Source of the DNA: Lachnospiraceae bacterium
GTDB lineage: Bacteria; Bacillota; Clostridia; Lachnospirales; Lachnospiraceae
NCBI GenBank assembly: GCA_017468395.1
Contig: JAFUIR010000015.1
Span: 165,967-229,966 of the forward strand
Length of the DNA: 64,000 bases
Direction of reading: 5' to 3'
Shown piece after piece: positions 1-8,266 of the stretch. The first letter of the stretch is position 1, and each line of letters begins with the position of its first letter. The notes beneath the pieces were generated by a model that saw only the letters and a program-made list of their open reading frames with translations, did no database searches and was not told where the DNA came from. The position numbers and the translations under genes were made by a program.

Positions 1-98
1 CAAATTTCCATGCCTAAATCACACAAAAAGGAAAAATTTCATTAAATTTCTCTTTTTAAATTGTAAATAATTTTTGCAAAAAAAATACAATTTAAGTG

Positions 99-127
99 TT
101 GACAAACAAAAAACCTTATAGTATAGT
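99..127 (+). promoter_or_regulatory. sigma-A promoter of tRNA-Gly
   Basis: A perfect -35 TTGACA (99-104) and a -10 TATAGT (122-127) are separated by 17 bp. The predicted start is near 134, about 22 nt before the mature tRNA. Confidence 0.85.
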
Positions 128-155
128 AATACTTGTCTTTCAGAGAGAGACAAAT

Positions 156-227
<72 letters not shown>

Positions 228-232
228 CTTTT

Positions 233-260
233 AATGCCACGAGTTTCGTGGCATTTTTTT
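233..260 (+). terminator. intrinsic terminator of tRNA-Gly
   Basis: A perfect 10-bp stem AATGCCACGA / TCGTGGCATT with a GTT loop is followed by a run of T. It begins 5 nt after the tRNA. Confidence 0.92.
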
Positions 261-414
261 ATGGGAAGCCTTGCAAACAGAGGACTTCCTTTTTTATTTG
301 TTATTTTTTATTTTTACATTTTTATGTTTTTATATCTTTATGAAGTTTGATTACACTTGATTACACTTTTTATGTCCAAAAGCGATTTCTATATCTTCCC
401 ACAAATACGTGGAT

Positions 415-676
415 GTATTGGGCGTACATTGCACATAATAGTTTCTCGCGCCCAAAACAAAGGCTCTTTTTCGCTATTTCCCTCTCTTTTTCTTCCATTT
501 TGGGCGTGAGCGCCTTTAATTGAATTCTACGCCCACAAAATTGCAGAAATCGTGGGCGTAGAAATTTTTTTTAACCTTGTCCACGCCCAAAATCCTCTAA
601 AAAACAAGAAAAATAGCACAATTACGCCAAAAATTGGGCGTAGAAAGATCAAAACATCTCCATACGCCCAAAATTG
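415..676. repeat. cluster of TACGCCC / GGGCGTA repeats in gene-free region
   Basis: The 460-bp gene-free stretch after the tRNA carries about nine copies of a short core, TACGCCCAAAAT or its reverse complement ATTTTGGGCGTA. Copies lie near 418, 448, 499, 528, 553, 581, 623, 634 and 663, on both strands and partly paired as inverted repeats. Spacing is irregular, so this is not a CRISPR. No open frame with a ribosome site is seen. Function is unknown; binding sites for a regulator or a degenerate mobile repeat are both possible. Confidence 0.6.
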
Positions 677-695
677 AATTTATCCCCCCCAAGCA

Positions 696-711
696 GGTTG
701 TACCGACAACC
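696..711 (-). other. short hairpin downstream of the chemoreceptor gene
   Basis: GGTTGT-ACCG-ACAACC forms a 6-bp stem 13 nt after the stop codon of the minus-strand chemoreceptor gene. It is not followed by a T-run on that strand, so it is a weak terminator at best. Confidence 0.35.
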
Positions 712-723
712 CACAGAATAAAT

Positions 724-2250
724 TTATCCCTGCACCACTTTGTTCAGTTGCTCAGATAATACTTTTATCTGCTCCACGATTTCTGCAAGGCTCTCTGCGC
801 CGGCATTATTTTCCTGGGACGCAGCTGACACCTGTGAAGCAGCATTACAATTCAACTGGGTATTATTGCTAATCTGTTTCATGCTGTCAGAAACTTCGCT
901 ACTCTTCTCGCGGATGATTTCCGCCGCCTCATCTATAGCATGAATCTGCTGCGCCAGTTCCTCGTTAGAAGAAGTAATAAGCACTGTTGACTCATTGGCT
1001 TTGCGGATACTTTCCATACCGCTTTGGGTATAAGTTACATTCTGATCCATGGCTGTCACGGCACTTTCTGTATTTTTTACCACTCCGTGCACAATCGTTC
1101 CGATATTTTCTACCGCTGTCTTGGTCTGCTCCGCAAGTTGCTGTATTTCCTCGGCAACCACTGCAAAACCTCTTCCGTGCTCGCCGGCTCTGGCCGCCTC
1201 AATGGTAGCATTCAGCGCCAGAATGTTTGTCTGGCTGGAAATGCCTGTAATAGTATGGACAATTCCGATAATCTCTTTAGATGCTTCCCCAAGGTTACCG
1301 ATGATCTGCTTACACTCATTGGTACTCATATGTATCTGCTCCATATTGGCAGTAACATCATCCATTCTCTTTTGGTTTTCCTGCGTATTCTCTCCGATAC
1401 GGTCTGTCAGCAAAGCCGTTCTGTGATTCATTTTGCTAAGTCCCACAAGCTGCTCCGCAATATCTTCTATTCTTTGATCTGCCTTTTCCACCGCCGCAGT
1501 GTTTTCGGTAGAACTCACCAGTAAATTCTCCGATTCCTGTGCAATCTGACGGTTAGCACGGAGAGAGGATTCCGTAATACCTGAAAGATCCGTTACCATC
1601 CGAAACAGTGTATCTGAAGAAGAGGCCGCACTGTCTTTCATCTCTTTCATCCGGTCCAACATCTCTTTTTGTTGCTCCGCACCCATGAGGTTTGAAAGAA
1701 GCGCTGCTGTTCTTGCACAAAGCATCGTGAAAATCGTCGCAACTGCAATCAGCACCAGGGCACGCGGAATGACACCAAAAATAATTACCGACTTAAACTG
1801 GGTAAAGTTATCATCCTGCTGTGTCGGCAAATAAAAGGCCAGTACCTGTCCCACAGAGACCCCTACTACCGTAAGCGCCGTTGCCATAATATTCAGTTTC
1901 TTGGAAAAGAAAAGGCTTGCAATAGCTATGGGATAAACATAGATTGCTACCACATGATAGGTCAGGGTAATGCTGAGCAGTGTCACGAAAACTGTCGCAC
2001 AAATCACACTGACATACTTAACATACCACTGATCCTGTTTCAGTACATTCACCAGTAAGGTCGGCACTAAAAGCAACACGCCGCCTCCCACATAAGCAAT
2101 GGTCATAACCGCAATATCCACCGTAAACAGCCCTATCACATCCATAAGATAAATCAATGTGAAAATCACGAAGGTAATTCGCATAACTTTGGCAACAATT
2201 TTGTTTGCCTGTTTCTCGTTTTCTCTTAAGATTCCGTTTTCTCCTGCCAT
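724..2250 (-). CDS. methyl-accepting chemotaxis protein with membrane-embedded sensor
   Basis: 508 aa chemoreceptor. Residues ~20-190 hold five or six hydrophobic segments and no large extracellular loop, so the sensor is probably inside or near the membrane. Residues ~210-505 form the coiled-coil signalling domain. It contains the conserved hairpin tip ([20 protein letters not shown] and [16 protein letters not shown]), which binds CheA/CheW in the family. There is no obvious HAMP domain. The start ATG lies 1 nt after the stop of the HD-GYP gene and its AGGAGG is inside that gene, so the two are cotranscribed and probably translationally coupled. Residues ~10-185 are closely similar to the same region of that neighbour. 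The ligand is unknown. Confidence 0.93.
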   Translation of the reverse strand: MAGENGILRENEKQANKIVAKVMRITFVIFTLIYLMDVIGLFTVDIAVMTIAYVGGGVLLLVPTLLVNVLKQDQWYVKYVSVICATVFVTLLSITLTYHVVAIYVYPIAIASLFFSKKLNIMATALTVVGVSVGQVLAFYLPTQQDDNFTQFKSVIIFGVIPRALVLIAVATIFTMLCARTAALLSNLMGAEQQKEMLDRMKEMKDSAASSSDTLFRMVTDLSGITESSLRANRQIAQESENLLVSSTENTAAVEKADQRIEDIAEQLVGLSKMNHRTALLTDRIGENTQENQKRMDDVTANMEQIHMSTNECKQIIGNLGEASKEIIGIVHTITGISSQTNILALNATIEAARAGEHGRGFAVVAEEIQQLAEQTKTAVENIGTIVHGVVKNTESAVTAMDQNVTYTQSGMESIRKANESTVLITSSNEELAQQIHAIDEAAEIIREKSSEVSDSMKQISNNTQLNCNAASQVSAASQENNAGAESLAEIVEQIKVLSEQLNKVVQG

Positions 2251-2251
2251 C

Positions 2252-3544
2252 TTACTTTCCTCCTACGTCTTCTTTGTTATTTATACTATGATGTACTTCT
2301 TCTACTTTTTCTCTGATATCCATAAAAATTTCCACAAGTAGCGGGTCAAAATCCTGCCCGCTGCCTTCCAGAATAATCTCAAAGCACTTGTCCAGCGGCA
2401 TAGCCTCCCGGTAGCACCGCTTTTCCGACAGTGCATCAAACACATCGGCTATGGCCATAATTCTTGCACACAAAGGAATTTCTTTTCTTTTAAGCCCTTC
2501 CGGGTATCCTTTTCCGTTCCACTTTTCATGGTGATAACGTGCTACCTCATAAGCCATCTTCGTATACTCTTCGTTTTCCAGATGACCAAAAGTTTCCCGT
2601 ACAATCTCGCCGCCCCGCACAGAATGGGTTTTCATGGTATCAAACTCTTCCGGCGTTAATTTCCCCGGCTTTTGCAGGATGACATCCGGTATGGATATCT
2701 TACCGATATCGTGCATAGGTGCTGCCATATAAAGATTTCTCATATAATCTTTTGTAAGCACATCTTTGTAATACCCCCTGCGCTTTAACTCTTTCGCCAA
2801 GAGTTTTACATAGGCCGTAGTCCGTTTAATGTGGCCACCCGTACTACCATCCTTATTTTCCACCAGTGTAGCAAAGCCCATTACCATTTCCTCGTGATAA
2901 TTGGACAACTCTCCCGCTGCCCGGGTCAAATTTGACAGTAGCGACACCGTTCTGGAGCAAAGCATGGTGAAAATAATCGCAACCGCCGTCAAAACCATCG
3001 CCCTTGGAATGATGCCCCAAACAATCGTGTTGTACAGTTCTACAAAATTATCGTCTTGTATGGTATCAAGATAAAATGCCAACAACTGTCCTACCGAAAC
3101 TCCAACCACCGCCAATGCTGTTGCCACAATATTTAACTTCTTTGAAAAATAGAGGCTTGCAATGGCTATCGGATACACATAAATTACCACCACATGATAG
3201 GTCAAAGTTGCGCTAAGCAGTGTTACAAAAAGTGCAGCACTTAATACATTAAGATACTTTATGTACCCCTTATCAATTTTCAAAATAAACGTATGCACCA
3301 TAGGAAGCAGGAGCAAACACGAACTGCCGATATATGCCGTAGTCATAATGGAGTGTTTTATTACAAACACATCCAACAGATTAAGTATGTATACCAGTGT
3401 AAAAATCAGGAAGGTTGTTGCCATGACCTTTGCCACCGTTCTGTTTGCCTGTTTCTCATTTTCCTTTAATATATCGCCGTGATGCAATATATTACCTTCT
3501 TCTAAACTTAGTACCTCTTTCAATATTTTATTCTTGTTCAACAT
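2252..3544 (-). CDS. membrane HD-GYP domain protein (predicted c-di-GMP phosphodiesterase)
   Basis: 430 aa. The N-terminal ~200 residues are a polytopic membrane domain nearly matching that of the adjacent chemoreceptor; both contain [17 protein letters not shown]. The C-terminal half is an HD-GYP domain with [16 protein letters not shown] and IADVFDALS, the metal- and c-di-GMP-binding motifs of active members, which hydrolyse c-di-GMP. The ATG at 3544 is chosen because AAAGGAAAG precedes it; an in-frame TTG 30 nt upstream has no better site. First gene of a two-gene operon with the chemoreceptor, which suggests one stimulus feeding both second-messenger and chemotaxis outputs. Confidence 0.92.
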   Translation of the reverse strand: MLNKNKILKEVLSLEEGNILHHGDILKENEKQANRTVAKVMATTFLIFTLVYILNLLDVFVIKHSIMTTAYIGSSCLLLLPMVHTFILKIDKGYIKYLNVLSAALFVTLLSATLTYHVVVIYVYPIAIASLYFSKKLNIVATALAVVGVSVGQLLAFYLDTIQDDNFVELYNTIVWGIIPRAMVLTAVAIIFTMLCSRTVSLLSNLTRAAGELSNYHEEMVMGFATLVENKDGSTGGHIKRTTAYVKLLAKELKRRGYYKDVLTKDYMRNLYMAAPMHDIGKISIPDVILQKPGKLTPEEFDTMKTHSVRGGEIVRETFGHLENEEYTKMAYEVARYHHEKWNGKGYPEGLKRKEIPLCARIMAIADVFDALSEKRCYREAMPLDKCFEIILEGSGQDFDPLLVEIFMDIREKVEEVHHSINNKEDVGGK

Positions 3545-3582
3545 AGTCTTTCCTTTCGTATCATACGAAATCAAGCCTATAC

Positions 3583-3609
3583 GGCTCTGCGTCTTTGCGT
3601 CCGGCTCTC
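3583..3609 (-). repeat. 27-bp repeat, copy 1
   Basis: On the minus strand it reads GAGAGCCGGACGC, then AAAGACGCAGAGCC. It matches 26 of 27 bases of the copy at 7587-7613. It lies between the GNAT stop and the HD-GYP start and is followed by two small hairpins (AGCC-GTATA-GGCT and TTTCGTA-TGA-TACGAAA) in the HD-GYP leader. Function unknown. Confidence 0.7.
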
Positions 3610-3620
3610 ATTCATTATTT

Positions 3621-4127
3621 TTATTGAAACTCAAGTACATATTTGGCAATCTTGGTTTGCTCTCCCTGATAGTTGCCTGTACCCTCGTACTCCTTTGTAA
3701 ATCCGCATTTTTCCAGCACTCTCTTGGACGCTACATTCTCGGAAACACAAATGCCGTACACCTTATCAAGATTTTTGCCCGCCTTCATGTATTCCAAAAA
3801 TGCACCCAGTCCTTCCGTTGCATATCCCTTTCCCGTAAATTTTTTTGCAATATGGTACCCAACCTCAAATCCATCATCTATGGGAATCAACTGGACATAA
3901 CCGACGTTCGTACCATCTTTTAAAATCACCGGATATACAAAAGGTCCCTCTCCCGATTCGTAGCAACTCATCAGAAATTCTATGGTTTCCCGGGCCTCGT
4001 CCACGGTCTCAAAAACCTCGTCCGGCACAAAGCGTCTGTTGTCCTCATCTAAGGAGTTTTTGTGAACGCTTTCCGCCATGGACAAATCAAATTCTGTTAT
4101 AGTCAAACGTTTTGTTTCAATTTTCAA
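3621..4127 (-). CDS. GNAT family N-acetyltransferase (RimJ/RimL-like)
   Basis: 168 aa, a single GNAT domain. It opens with IETKRLTITEFD, typical of the RimJ/RimL branch. The acetyl-CoA binding loop is KKFTGKGYATEG and a conserved late segment is NVASKRVLEKCGF. The substrate cannot be told. The start is a TTG at 4127 preceded by GGAGTGATAAAGG; no in-frame ATG fits. It is monocistronic, or leads into the HD-GYP operon 76 nt downstream. Confidence 0.88.
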   Translation of the reverse strand: MKIETKRLTITEFDLSMAESVHKNSLDEDNRRFVPDEVFETVDEARETIEFLMSCYESGEGPFVYPVILKDGTNVGYVQLIPIDDGFEVGYHIAKKFTGKGYATEGLGAFLEYMKAGKNLDKVYGICVSENVASKRVLEKCGFTKEYEGTGNYQGEQTKIAKYVLEFQ

Positions 4128-4153
4128 ACCTTTATCACTCCTATCATTTTCCT

Positions 4154-4183
4154 ATTTTATTATGTATTTAATTCTAATTGCAA
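4154..4183 (-). promoter_or_regulatory. promoter of the GNAT gene
   Basis: On the minus strand, -35 TTGCAA (4178-4183) and -10 TAAAAT (4154-4159) are 18 bp apart. The start codon is 27 nt downstream of the -10. Confidence 0.5.
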
Positions 4184-4200
4184 CATTTCTTTTCACCTTC

Positions 4201-5157
4201 TTAAACCATGAGCTGATTGCGCATTACCTTTGTGGCAAATTTCGCCTGAGATAAATATTCATCTTTTTTATCTTCATCTGCACTTAAATATTGCGCATAG
4301 TAATCGCATACGCCAATTTGATAACAGTAAAGCCGCAGTAAATTATCCTTATCGTACTTGGTAAGCATTGCCTCGCTGCAATACCCCTCAACATAATCCC
4401 TGAACTGTGCTTCATTAATTTCCCCTTCTGCACAGGAATGCTCTGCCGAAAAGAAGGAACGGGTAATTTCCCAGATAACAGGATGCACGCATGCACTTGT
4501 CCAATCTATTACCGCATTAATTTTTTCTTTACCACAAATAATTTGATTGACCGTATAATCTCCGTGGGAATTACTGTATGTCAGTTTTTCCAAGTCAAAT
4601 TTCCAGTCAGCAATCTTCTCCTGAAAACGCAACCTGACCTCCAGGTCCTCAAGAATCCCCTCTTCGCCACGCCTTTGGGCTTCCTTATAAGAATGAAGGT
4701 AGGACTCTCTTGCTCTCTCAGGTGTCATATACTTAAAAAAATCCGGTCCTATTCCCATCGGCAGTTTTTTATAGCCGCCAAGTGCAGTATGTATTTTTCC
4801 AAGAAGAACCGGCGATTGCCGCATAAACCATTCAGGTGCCGAATTTGCCAAAAAAGTTTTGCCCTCAACGTAGTTTTGCAAGTGACTCACTCTTTTATCA
4901 TCATAAGGTGTCACCAAACTGCCTGCCTTATTCTTTATAAATCTTGATACCGGAAGCCCTTTTTCAAACAAATAATTGCATATCTCCGGCTCCGTCTCTG
5001 GATGATTCATCTCGTTCGCATCTGCAATTTTATACACAAATTTGCCTTGGGGAGTCTGCACCCCATAGGTTTCCCCGCCGACTCCCGCTGACATCCGGCG
5101 AACCTCCTGCACATCAAGCCCATATTCTTTCGTAAGAATCCTACGAAGTTTTTCCAT
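4201..5157 (-). CDS. APH-family phosphotransferase (aminoglycoside/choline/homoserine kinase-like)
   Basis: 318 aa small-molecule kinase fold. The catalytic loop is SHGDYTVNQ (canonical HGDxxxxN) near residue 200 and the metal-binding aspartate follows in AVIDW near residue 218. An N-lobe lysine is seen in KFVYKIA. The substrate is not recognisable; the family includes aminoglycoside, choline, homoserine and fructosamine kinases. It heads a run of small co-directional genes with short gaps, without a pathway partner beside it. Confidence 0.82.
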   Translation of the reverse strand: MEKLRRILTKEYGLDVQEVRRMSAGVGGETYGVQTPQGKFVYKIADANEMNHPETEPEICNYLFEKGLPVSRFIKNKAGSLVTPYDDKRVSHLQNYVEGKTFLANSAPEWFMRQSPVLLGKIHTALGGYKKLPMGIGPDFFKYMTPERARESYLHSYKEAQRRGEEGILEDLEVRLRFQEKIADWKFDLEKLTYSNSHGDYTVNQIICGKEKINAVIDWTSACVHPVIWEITRSFFSAEHSCAEGEINEAQFRDYVEGYCSEAMLTKYDKDNLLRLYCYQIGVCDYYAQYLSADEDKKDEYLSQAKFATKVMRNQLMV

Positions 5158-5199
5158 GCATATCCCTCTCTCCTAATCATCGGTATCACAAATTCTAAT

Positions 5200-5601
5200 T
5201 TAGCGGTTAAAGGGTCTGTTGAAAGAACCTATTTCTATCAAATTCCCCTCCGGGTCGGCAATATAACAGGTTCTTTGTCCCCAAGGCTCCGTCTCCGGTT
5301 CCAAAACCGAAGTTGCTCCCTTGCTGACAGCCTTGGCATATTCTTCATCAACCTCTTCGTATGTATCCACATACAATGCAATTTCCGTATGTCCGTTAAG
5401 CCCTTTTACATATTCATATTTGCGGCTTGTCATTTTCTCAAAATCATTTCGTCCATAAAGAAGGAACAATGTACCATCTTTTACTAAATACACATTAGAA
5501 GTATCTTCCCCCTCCTTGATTTCAAAGCCTAATGCATCTCTATAAAACCGGATCATTTTAGCCATATCTTCCACGAATAATCCAAATCCATCAAGCCTCA
5601 T
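5200..5601 (-). CDS. VOC superfamily (glyoxalase/bleomycin-resistance-like) protein
   Basis: 133 aa from the chosen start. It has the paired beta-alpha-beta-beta-beta pattern: LFVEDMAKMIRFYRDALGFE near the N-terminus and YIADPEGNLIEIG at the C-terminus, with Glu as a likely metal ligand. The ATG at 5601 has GGAGG 9-10 nt upstream and begins right at the domain. A longer frame to 5673 would overlap the DUF1801 gene and adds a tail not typical of the family. Metal-dependent chemistry or ligand binding cannot be assigned. Confidence 0.85.
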   Translation of the reverse strand: MRLDGFGLFVEDMAKMIRFYRDALGFEIKEGEDTSNVYLVKDGTLFLLYGRNDFEKMTSRKYEYVKGLNGHTEIALYVDTYEEVDEEYAKAVSKGATSVLEPETEPWGQRTCYIADPEGNLIEIGSFNRPFNR

Positions 5602-5653
5602 CGCCTCTTGCCTCCATAATTCTGATTTCTCAAACTCTGCAAATCGGGAGTTA

Positions 5654-5998
5654 TCACACAAAAGTTTCTGCAAAAATCTGTTTCAAAACTTCATATGGTA
5701 CATCTTGTTTTAAATAGATTTGCACCATACCCTTAGGGGTTATTTTATAACCCGCTAATTCTTCCTTATGCTGAATTACCGCCTGTGCCTCAATATTAAT
5801 ATGGTCTTTAAATGGAATAAGCCTCACGACGGATTCACCAACATAATAACTTGGTAATTTTGCCCACAGTGTTTCCTCCGGCTCACATGAAACGCTTTCA
5901 AAAATTGCCTTCCTTAAATTATTGTACATGTCAATAATTTCACTTGGATACTTACCTATATACTCTTTCACTTGCTCATTCATTTGAACAGCCTCCAT
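5654..5998 (-). CDS. DUF1801 domain protein
   Basis: 114 aa, the usual length of the family. It carries the family-like ending ITPKGMVQIYLKQDVPYEVLKQIF and an early PEETLWAKLPSYY segment. Some DUF1801 proteins have a frataxin-like fold and have been called iron chaperones, but no function is established for this branch. The ATG follows AGGAGTTAAGTT. It sits in the run of accessory-type small genes. Confidence 0.8.
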   Translation of the reverse strand: MEAVQMNEQVKEYIGKYPSEIIDMYNNLRKAIFESVSCEPEETLWAKLPSYYVGESVVRLIPFKDHINIEAQAVIQHKEELAGYKITPKGMVQIYLKQDVPYEVLKQIFAETFV

Positions 5999-6024
5999 AA
6001 CTTAACTCCTGCAAAATCATTCTG

Positions 6025-6378
6025 TCAATCCACCCTTGAATCCATATTAAAAACTAACTTCCACTCGTCCCCTGTCTTTTTCCAAGTGGATGTGATATGA
6101 AATGTCCCTTCCAAATCCTTGTTCCGCTCATCTGCTACGGTTGTGGTTATGACGTAGTGTACCTGGCACATATCCGCCGTCTCTGCCACCTTCTCAAATC
6201 CCGTAATCTCATACCCCGCCAAGTCAAAATCCTTGATTATTTCCCCATATTCAGCCCCGCTGCACCTAAAGCCGCCGCAAACCATTACAGCCTCTTTATC
6301 TACCACCGATAAGAAAGCTTCTACATCCCTGTTTTTCGCTGCTTCCCACATGCGCAGTTCATATTCTTTTATATCCAT
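6025..6378 (-). CDS. NTF2-like (SnoaL/DUF4440-type) protein
   Basis: 117 aa. Pattern typical of the NTF2-like fold: an N-terminal helix (YELRMWEAAKNRDVEAFLSVVD), a middle segment and a C-terminal strand ending TSTWKKTGDEWKLVFNMDS. Such domains bind small ligands or act as small enzymes, and no catalytic residues can be assigned. The ATG at 6378 is preferred because AGGAG lies 5 nt upstream; an ATG at 6393 would overlap that site. Confidence 0.75.
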   Translation of the reverse strand: MDIKEYELRMWEAAKNRDVEAFLSVVDKEAVMVCGGFRCSGAEYGEIIKDFDLAGYEITGFEKVAETADMCQVHYVITTTVADERNKDLEGTFHITSTWKKTGDEWKLVFNMDSRVD

Positions 6379-6436
6379 AACGCTCCTTCTCATTTTTGCA
6401 GAAACCGCAGCGCTTTAACTACGATTTCTGCATTTT

Positions 6437-7006
6437 TTACATACAATCAATATCCACCAAAATAGAAATGATTTGTGACGAAATAGTTTCCGTTCTGATT
6501 TTTTCCTGTTCCATCAAATACTTTACCTTACTTCTGGATATCCCCAGAACTTCTGCTATTTGTTTTTCCGGACGAATTTTCAGCCCGTAGGAATTATTTA
6601 TTACAATTTCTACCCGTTCAGGTGTGCTCTCGGATATCATCTCTTGTACTTTCCGGAATTGATACTCTATATTTTCAGAATCAACCTCAGCCTTATTCTT
6701 CTTAAAAAACTGAAAATTTCTCCCATATTCTTCTGCAAGTTCCTCATCATTGTTCAAAAAGCGCAAGTACTCTTCTTTGGGCACTGATTGGGTTTTCTGC
6801 CTTTCATAAACAGTAAGATTGAAAGTATGCTTACATTTTTCACATTGATAAATCAACCAGACATCCAATCTATTCCCGTTGGCATTGACCCGAAATCTTT
6901 TGGTGTTTATGTAACGTGCTTTTGCACCACAGCCTGAACAATTACGAATAATGGAAAAACTTTTCTCCGAAACAATCTCATATTCTATTTTCTTTAAATA
7001 GCTCAT
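6437..7006 (-). CDS. DUF1062 family protein (zinc-ribbon plus helical domain)
   Basis: 189 aa. The N-terminus has a four-cysteine zinc-ribbon pattern, CSGCGAKARY and YQCEKCKHTFNLTVYER. The C-terminal part contains IAEVLGISRSKVKYLMEQE, which looks like a helix-turn-helix, so nucleic-acid binding is a reasonable inference. The ATG at 7006 is chosen over one at 7012 because GGAG overlaps the latter. Function of the family is unknown. Confidence 0.75.
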   Translation of the reverse strand: MSYLKKIEYEIVSEKSFSIIRNCSGCGAKARYINTKRFRVNANGNRLDVWLIYQCEKCKHTFNLTVYERQKTQSVPKEEYLRFLNNDEELAEEYGRNFQFFKKNKAEVDSENIEYQFRKVQEMISESTPERVEIVINNSYGLKIRPEKQIAEVLGISRSKVKYLMEQEKIRTETISSQIISILVDIDCM

Positions 7007-7079
7007 TTGCATCTCCTTCTTAATTTGCCTTTCGATGCGTAAGCTATTACCTATTTACTTTTTATTTGCAATAGCCACG

Positions 7080-7106
7080 CTATGCAAAATAATTGGGTGT
7101 TGTCAT
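7080..7106 (-). other. 8-codon open frame with strong ribosome site (possible gene remnant)
   Basis: GGAGGAAATTTTT is followed by an ATG and MTTPNYFA then TAG, between a membrane-protein gene and DUF1062. The ribosome site is as good as those of real genes nearby, so this may be the stub of a gene lost by deletion or a very short leader peptide. Confidence 0.35.
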
Positions 7107-7148
7107 AAAAATTTCCTCCTTTATAAAAAGTCAAACCACCTATCTTCG

Positions 7149-7535
7149 TTATATCACCTGCTCAAAGAGCATTGCCACTGCTGCGGCGTACAAAATACTC
7201 TTGCCCACCATGCTCCAAATGGATTTACTGATTAAATTCACCATCTGCTTAGGCTCTGCCGCAAAATCCGGCACCTTGGGCATTTTTCCAACTGTGATAG
7301 TACAAATATAAATCCGCACTGCCGCCATCACCGCCTGCACAAGCAGCACCGCCGCCAAAGGATAGCATCTAACGTTCCAGTCAATAACTCCCCCCACCAC
7401 TAAAACAATAAACAACAACAAAAGACTGATATTCACGATACTCTTTTCCCGTTTATGATAATCCATGACAATTATATTCCACACCAAAAACACTAACTCT
7501 ACCACAACTAAAACAAATAAAATAGCATATTCCAT
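7149..7535 (-). CDS. small four-helix membrane protein, unknown
   Basis: 128 aa with four hydrophobic segments at about 3-24, 36-52, 58-78 and 107-126. The segment after the third helix, KMPKVPDFAAEPK, is soluble. It resembles an N-terminal membrane region without a catalytic domain, and the ruined-looking frame just downstream (7080-7106) makes loss of a partner gene possible. I do not recognise a family. The start follows GGGGAGAAAAAT. Confidence 0.55.
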   Translation of the reverse strand: MEYAILFVLVVVELVFLVWNIIVMDYHKREKSIVNISLLLLFIVLVVGGVIDWNVRCYPLAAVLLVQAVMAAVRIYICTITVGKMPKVPDFAAEPKQMVNLISKSIWSMVGKSILYAAAVAMLFEQVI

Positions 7536-7586
7536 ATTTTTCTCCCCAAATTAAAAGCGCAAAGCAAACTATCTTCTGTGATAATT

Positions 7587-7613
7587 GGCTCTGCGTCTAT
7601 GCGTCCGGCTCTC
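7587..7613 (-). repeat. 27-bp repeat, copy 2
   Basis: GAGAGCCGGACGC then ATAGACGCAGAGCC on the minus strand, one mismatch from the copy at 3583-3609. It covers the last codons and stop of the KTR gene and the leader of the next gene. Confidence 0.7.
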
Positions 7614-7773
7614 TAACTACTGTTACATAAAAATCTTTGATTTCAACTAATGTTTCCTGCTTGCACTTGGGGCAAAACAGAGGAAACTTTTTCAGCACTG
7701 TATCTTCCCGTATTTTATTTCTCGTTTTATTTCCACATACCGGGCATTTTACCCACTCTGTCTTCACTTCCAT
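7597..7773 (-). CDS. Cys-rich KTR family zinc-ribbon protein
   Basis: 58 aa. Two CxxC knuckles, VKCPVCGNKTR and FPLFCPKCKQE, with the KTR signature and KIRED between them. This small family is typically seen on conjugative and integrative elements of Firmicutes, where its role is unknown. The ATG at 7773 is chosen; a GTG three codons earlier is too close to GGAGG. The stop codon lies inside the 27-bp repeat, so the last few residues (REPDA) come from the repeat. Confidence 0.8.
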   Translation of the reverse strand: MEVKTEWVKCPVCGNKTRNKIREDTVLKKFPLFCPKCKQETLVEIKDFYVTVVREPDA

Positions 7774-7792
7774 AAAAATCACCTTCCTCCGA

Positions 7793-8266
7793 TTATTTAC
7801 CGGTTCTTCTATCCAAAATCATTCCGTTCACGCTCTTTGTAAATCCCATTTTTTCATACATTGGTTTGCCCATGTCTGATGCATTGAGCATTATAACTTT
7901 GTATTCTTTTTTAAGGGCTGTCTCAACAACTTTATTTAAAATTGCGGTTCCGATGCCTCGGCCTCTGTAATCCGGCTCAACATACATTCCGGTTATGTAA
8001 GCATTTTTCCCTGTGACATTAAATGCCGAGGGAACAGAGTCATAATAAAATAAAATACCGGTACCGACGCATTCTCCCACAGTTTCTGCCAGCACCGCAT
8101 CGCAGGTGTTATCAGCCAAAGCCTTTCTAAAATATGTATAACAGTTGTCCCTTATGGTGTTATATGCGTCCACATTCCTGTTTTCTTTTCTGTCCATTTC
8201 CAGAAACCTAAGCCGCATAGCCACCAGCAAATCTATATCTTCCAGGGTAGCCATCCTATACGTCAT
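7793..8266 (-). CDS. GNAT family N-acetyltransferase
   Basis: 157 aa. It begins YRMATLEDIDLLVAMR, as in many GNATs, and has the acetyl-CoA motif YVEPDYRGRGIGTAILNKV near residue 98, with MYEKMGF near the end. Its start overlaps the end of the TetR gene by 11 bp, so it is translationally coupled to that regulator and probably controlled by it. Substrate unknown; a resistance or detoxification role would fit the pairing but is inference. Confidence 0.9.
   Translation of the reverse strand: MTYRMATLEDIDLLVAMRLRFLEMDRKENRNVDAYNTIRDNCYTYFRKALADNTCDAVLAETVGECVGTGILFYYDSVPSAFNVTGKNAYITGMYVEPDYRGRGIGTAILNKVVETALKKEYKVIMLNASDMGKPMYEKMGFTKSVNGMILDRRTGK

Noticed and set aside
415-676. CRISPR array or gene in the tRNA-downstream region
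   Set aside because: Repeat spacing and orientation are irregular and no open frame has a ribosome site.
3560-3609. Possible c-di-GMP (GEMM) riboswitch upstream of the HD-GYP gene
   Set aside because: Only GACGCAAAG resembles the GEMM core; the rest of the aptamer is absent and the same repeat occurs upstream of an unrelated gene at 7587.
6396-6433. Hairpin between the NTF2-like and DUF1062 genes as a terminator
   Set aside because: TGCAGAAA/TTTCTGCA forms a stem but the T-run is on the plus strand, while both genes are on the minus strand, so a terminator role for them is not supported.
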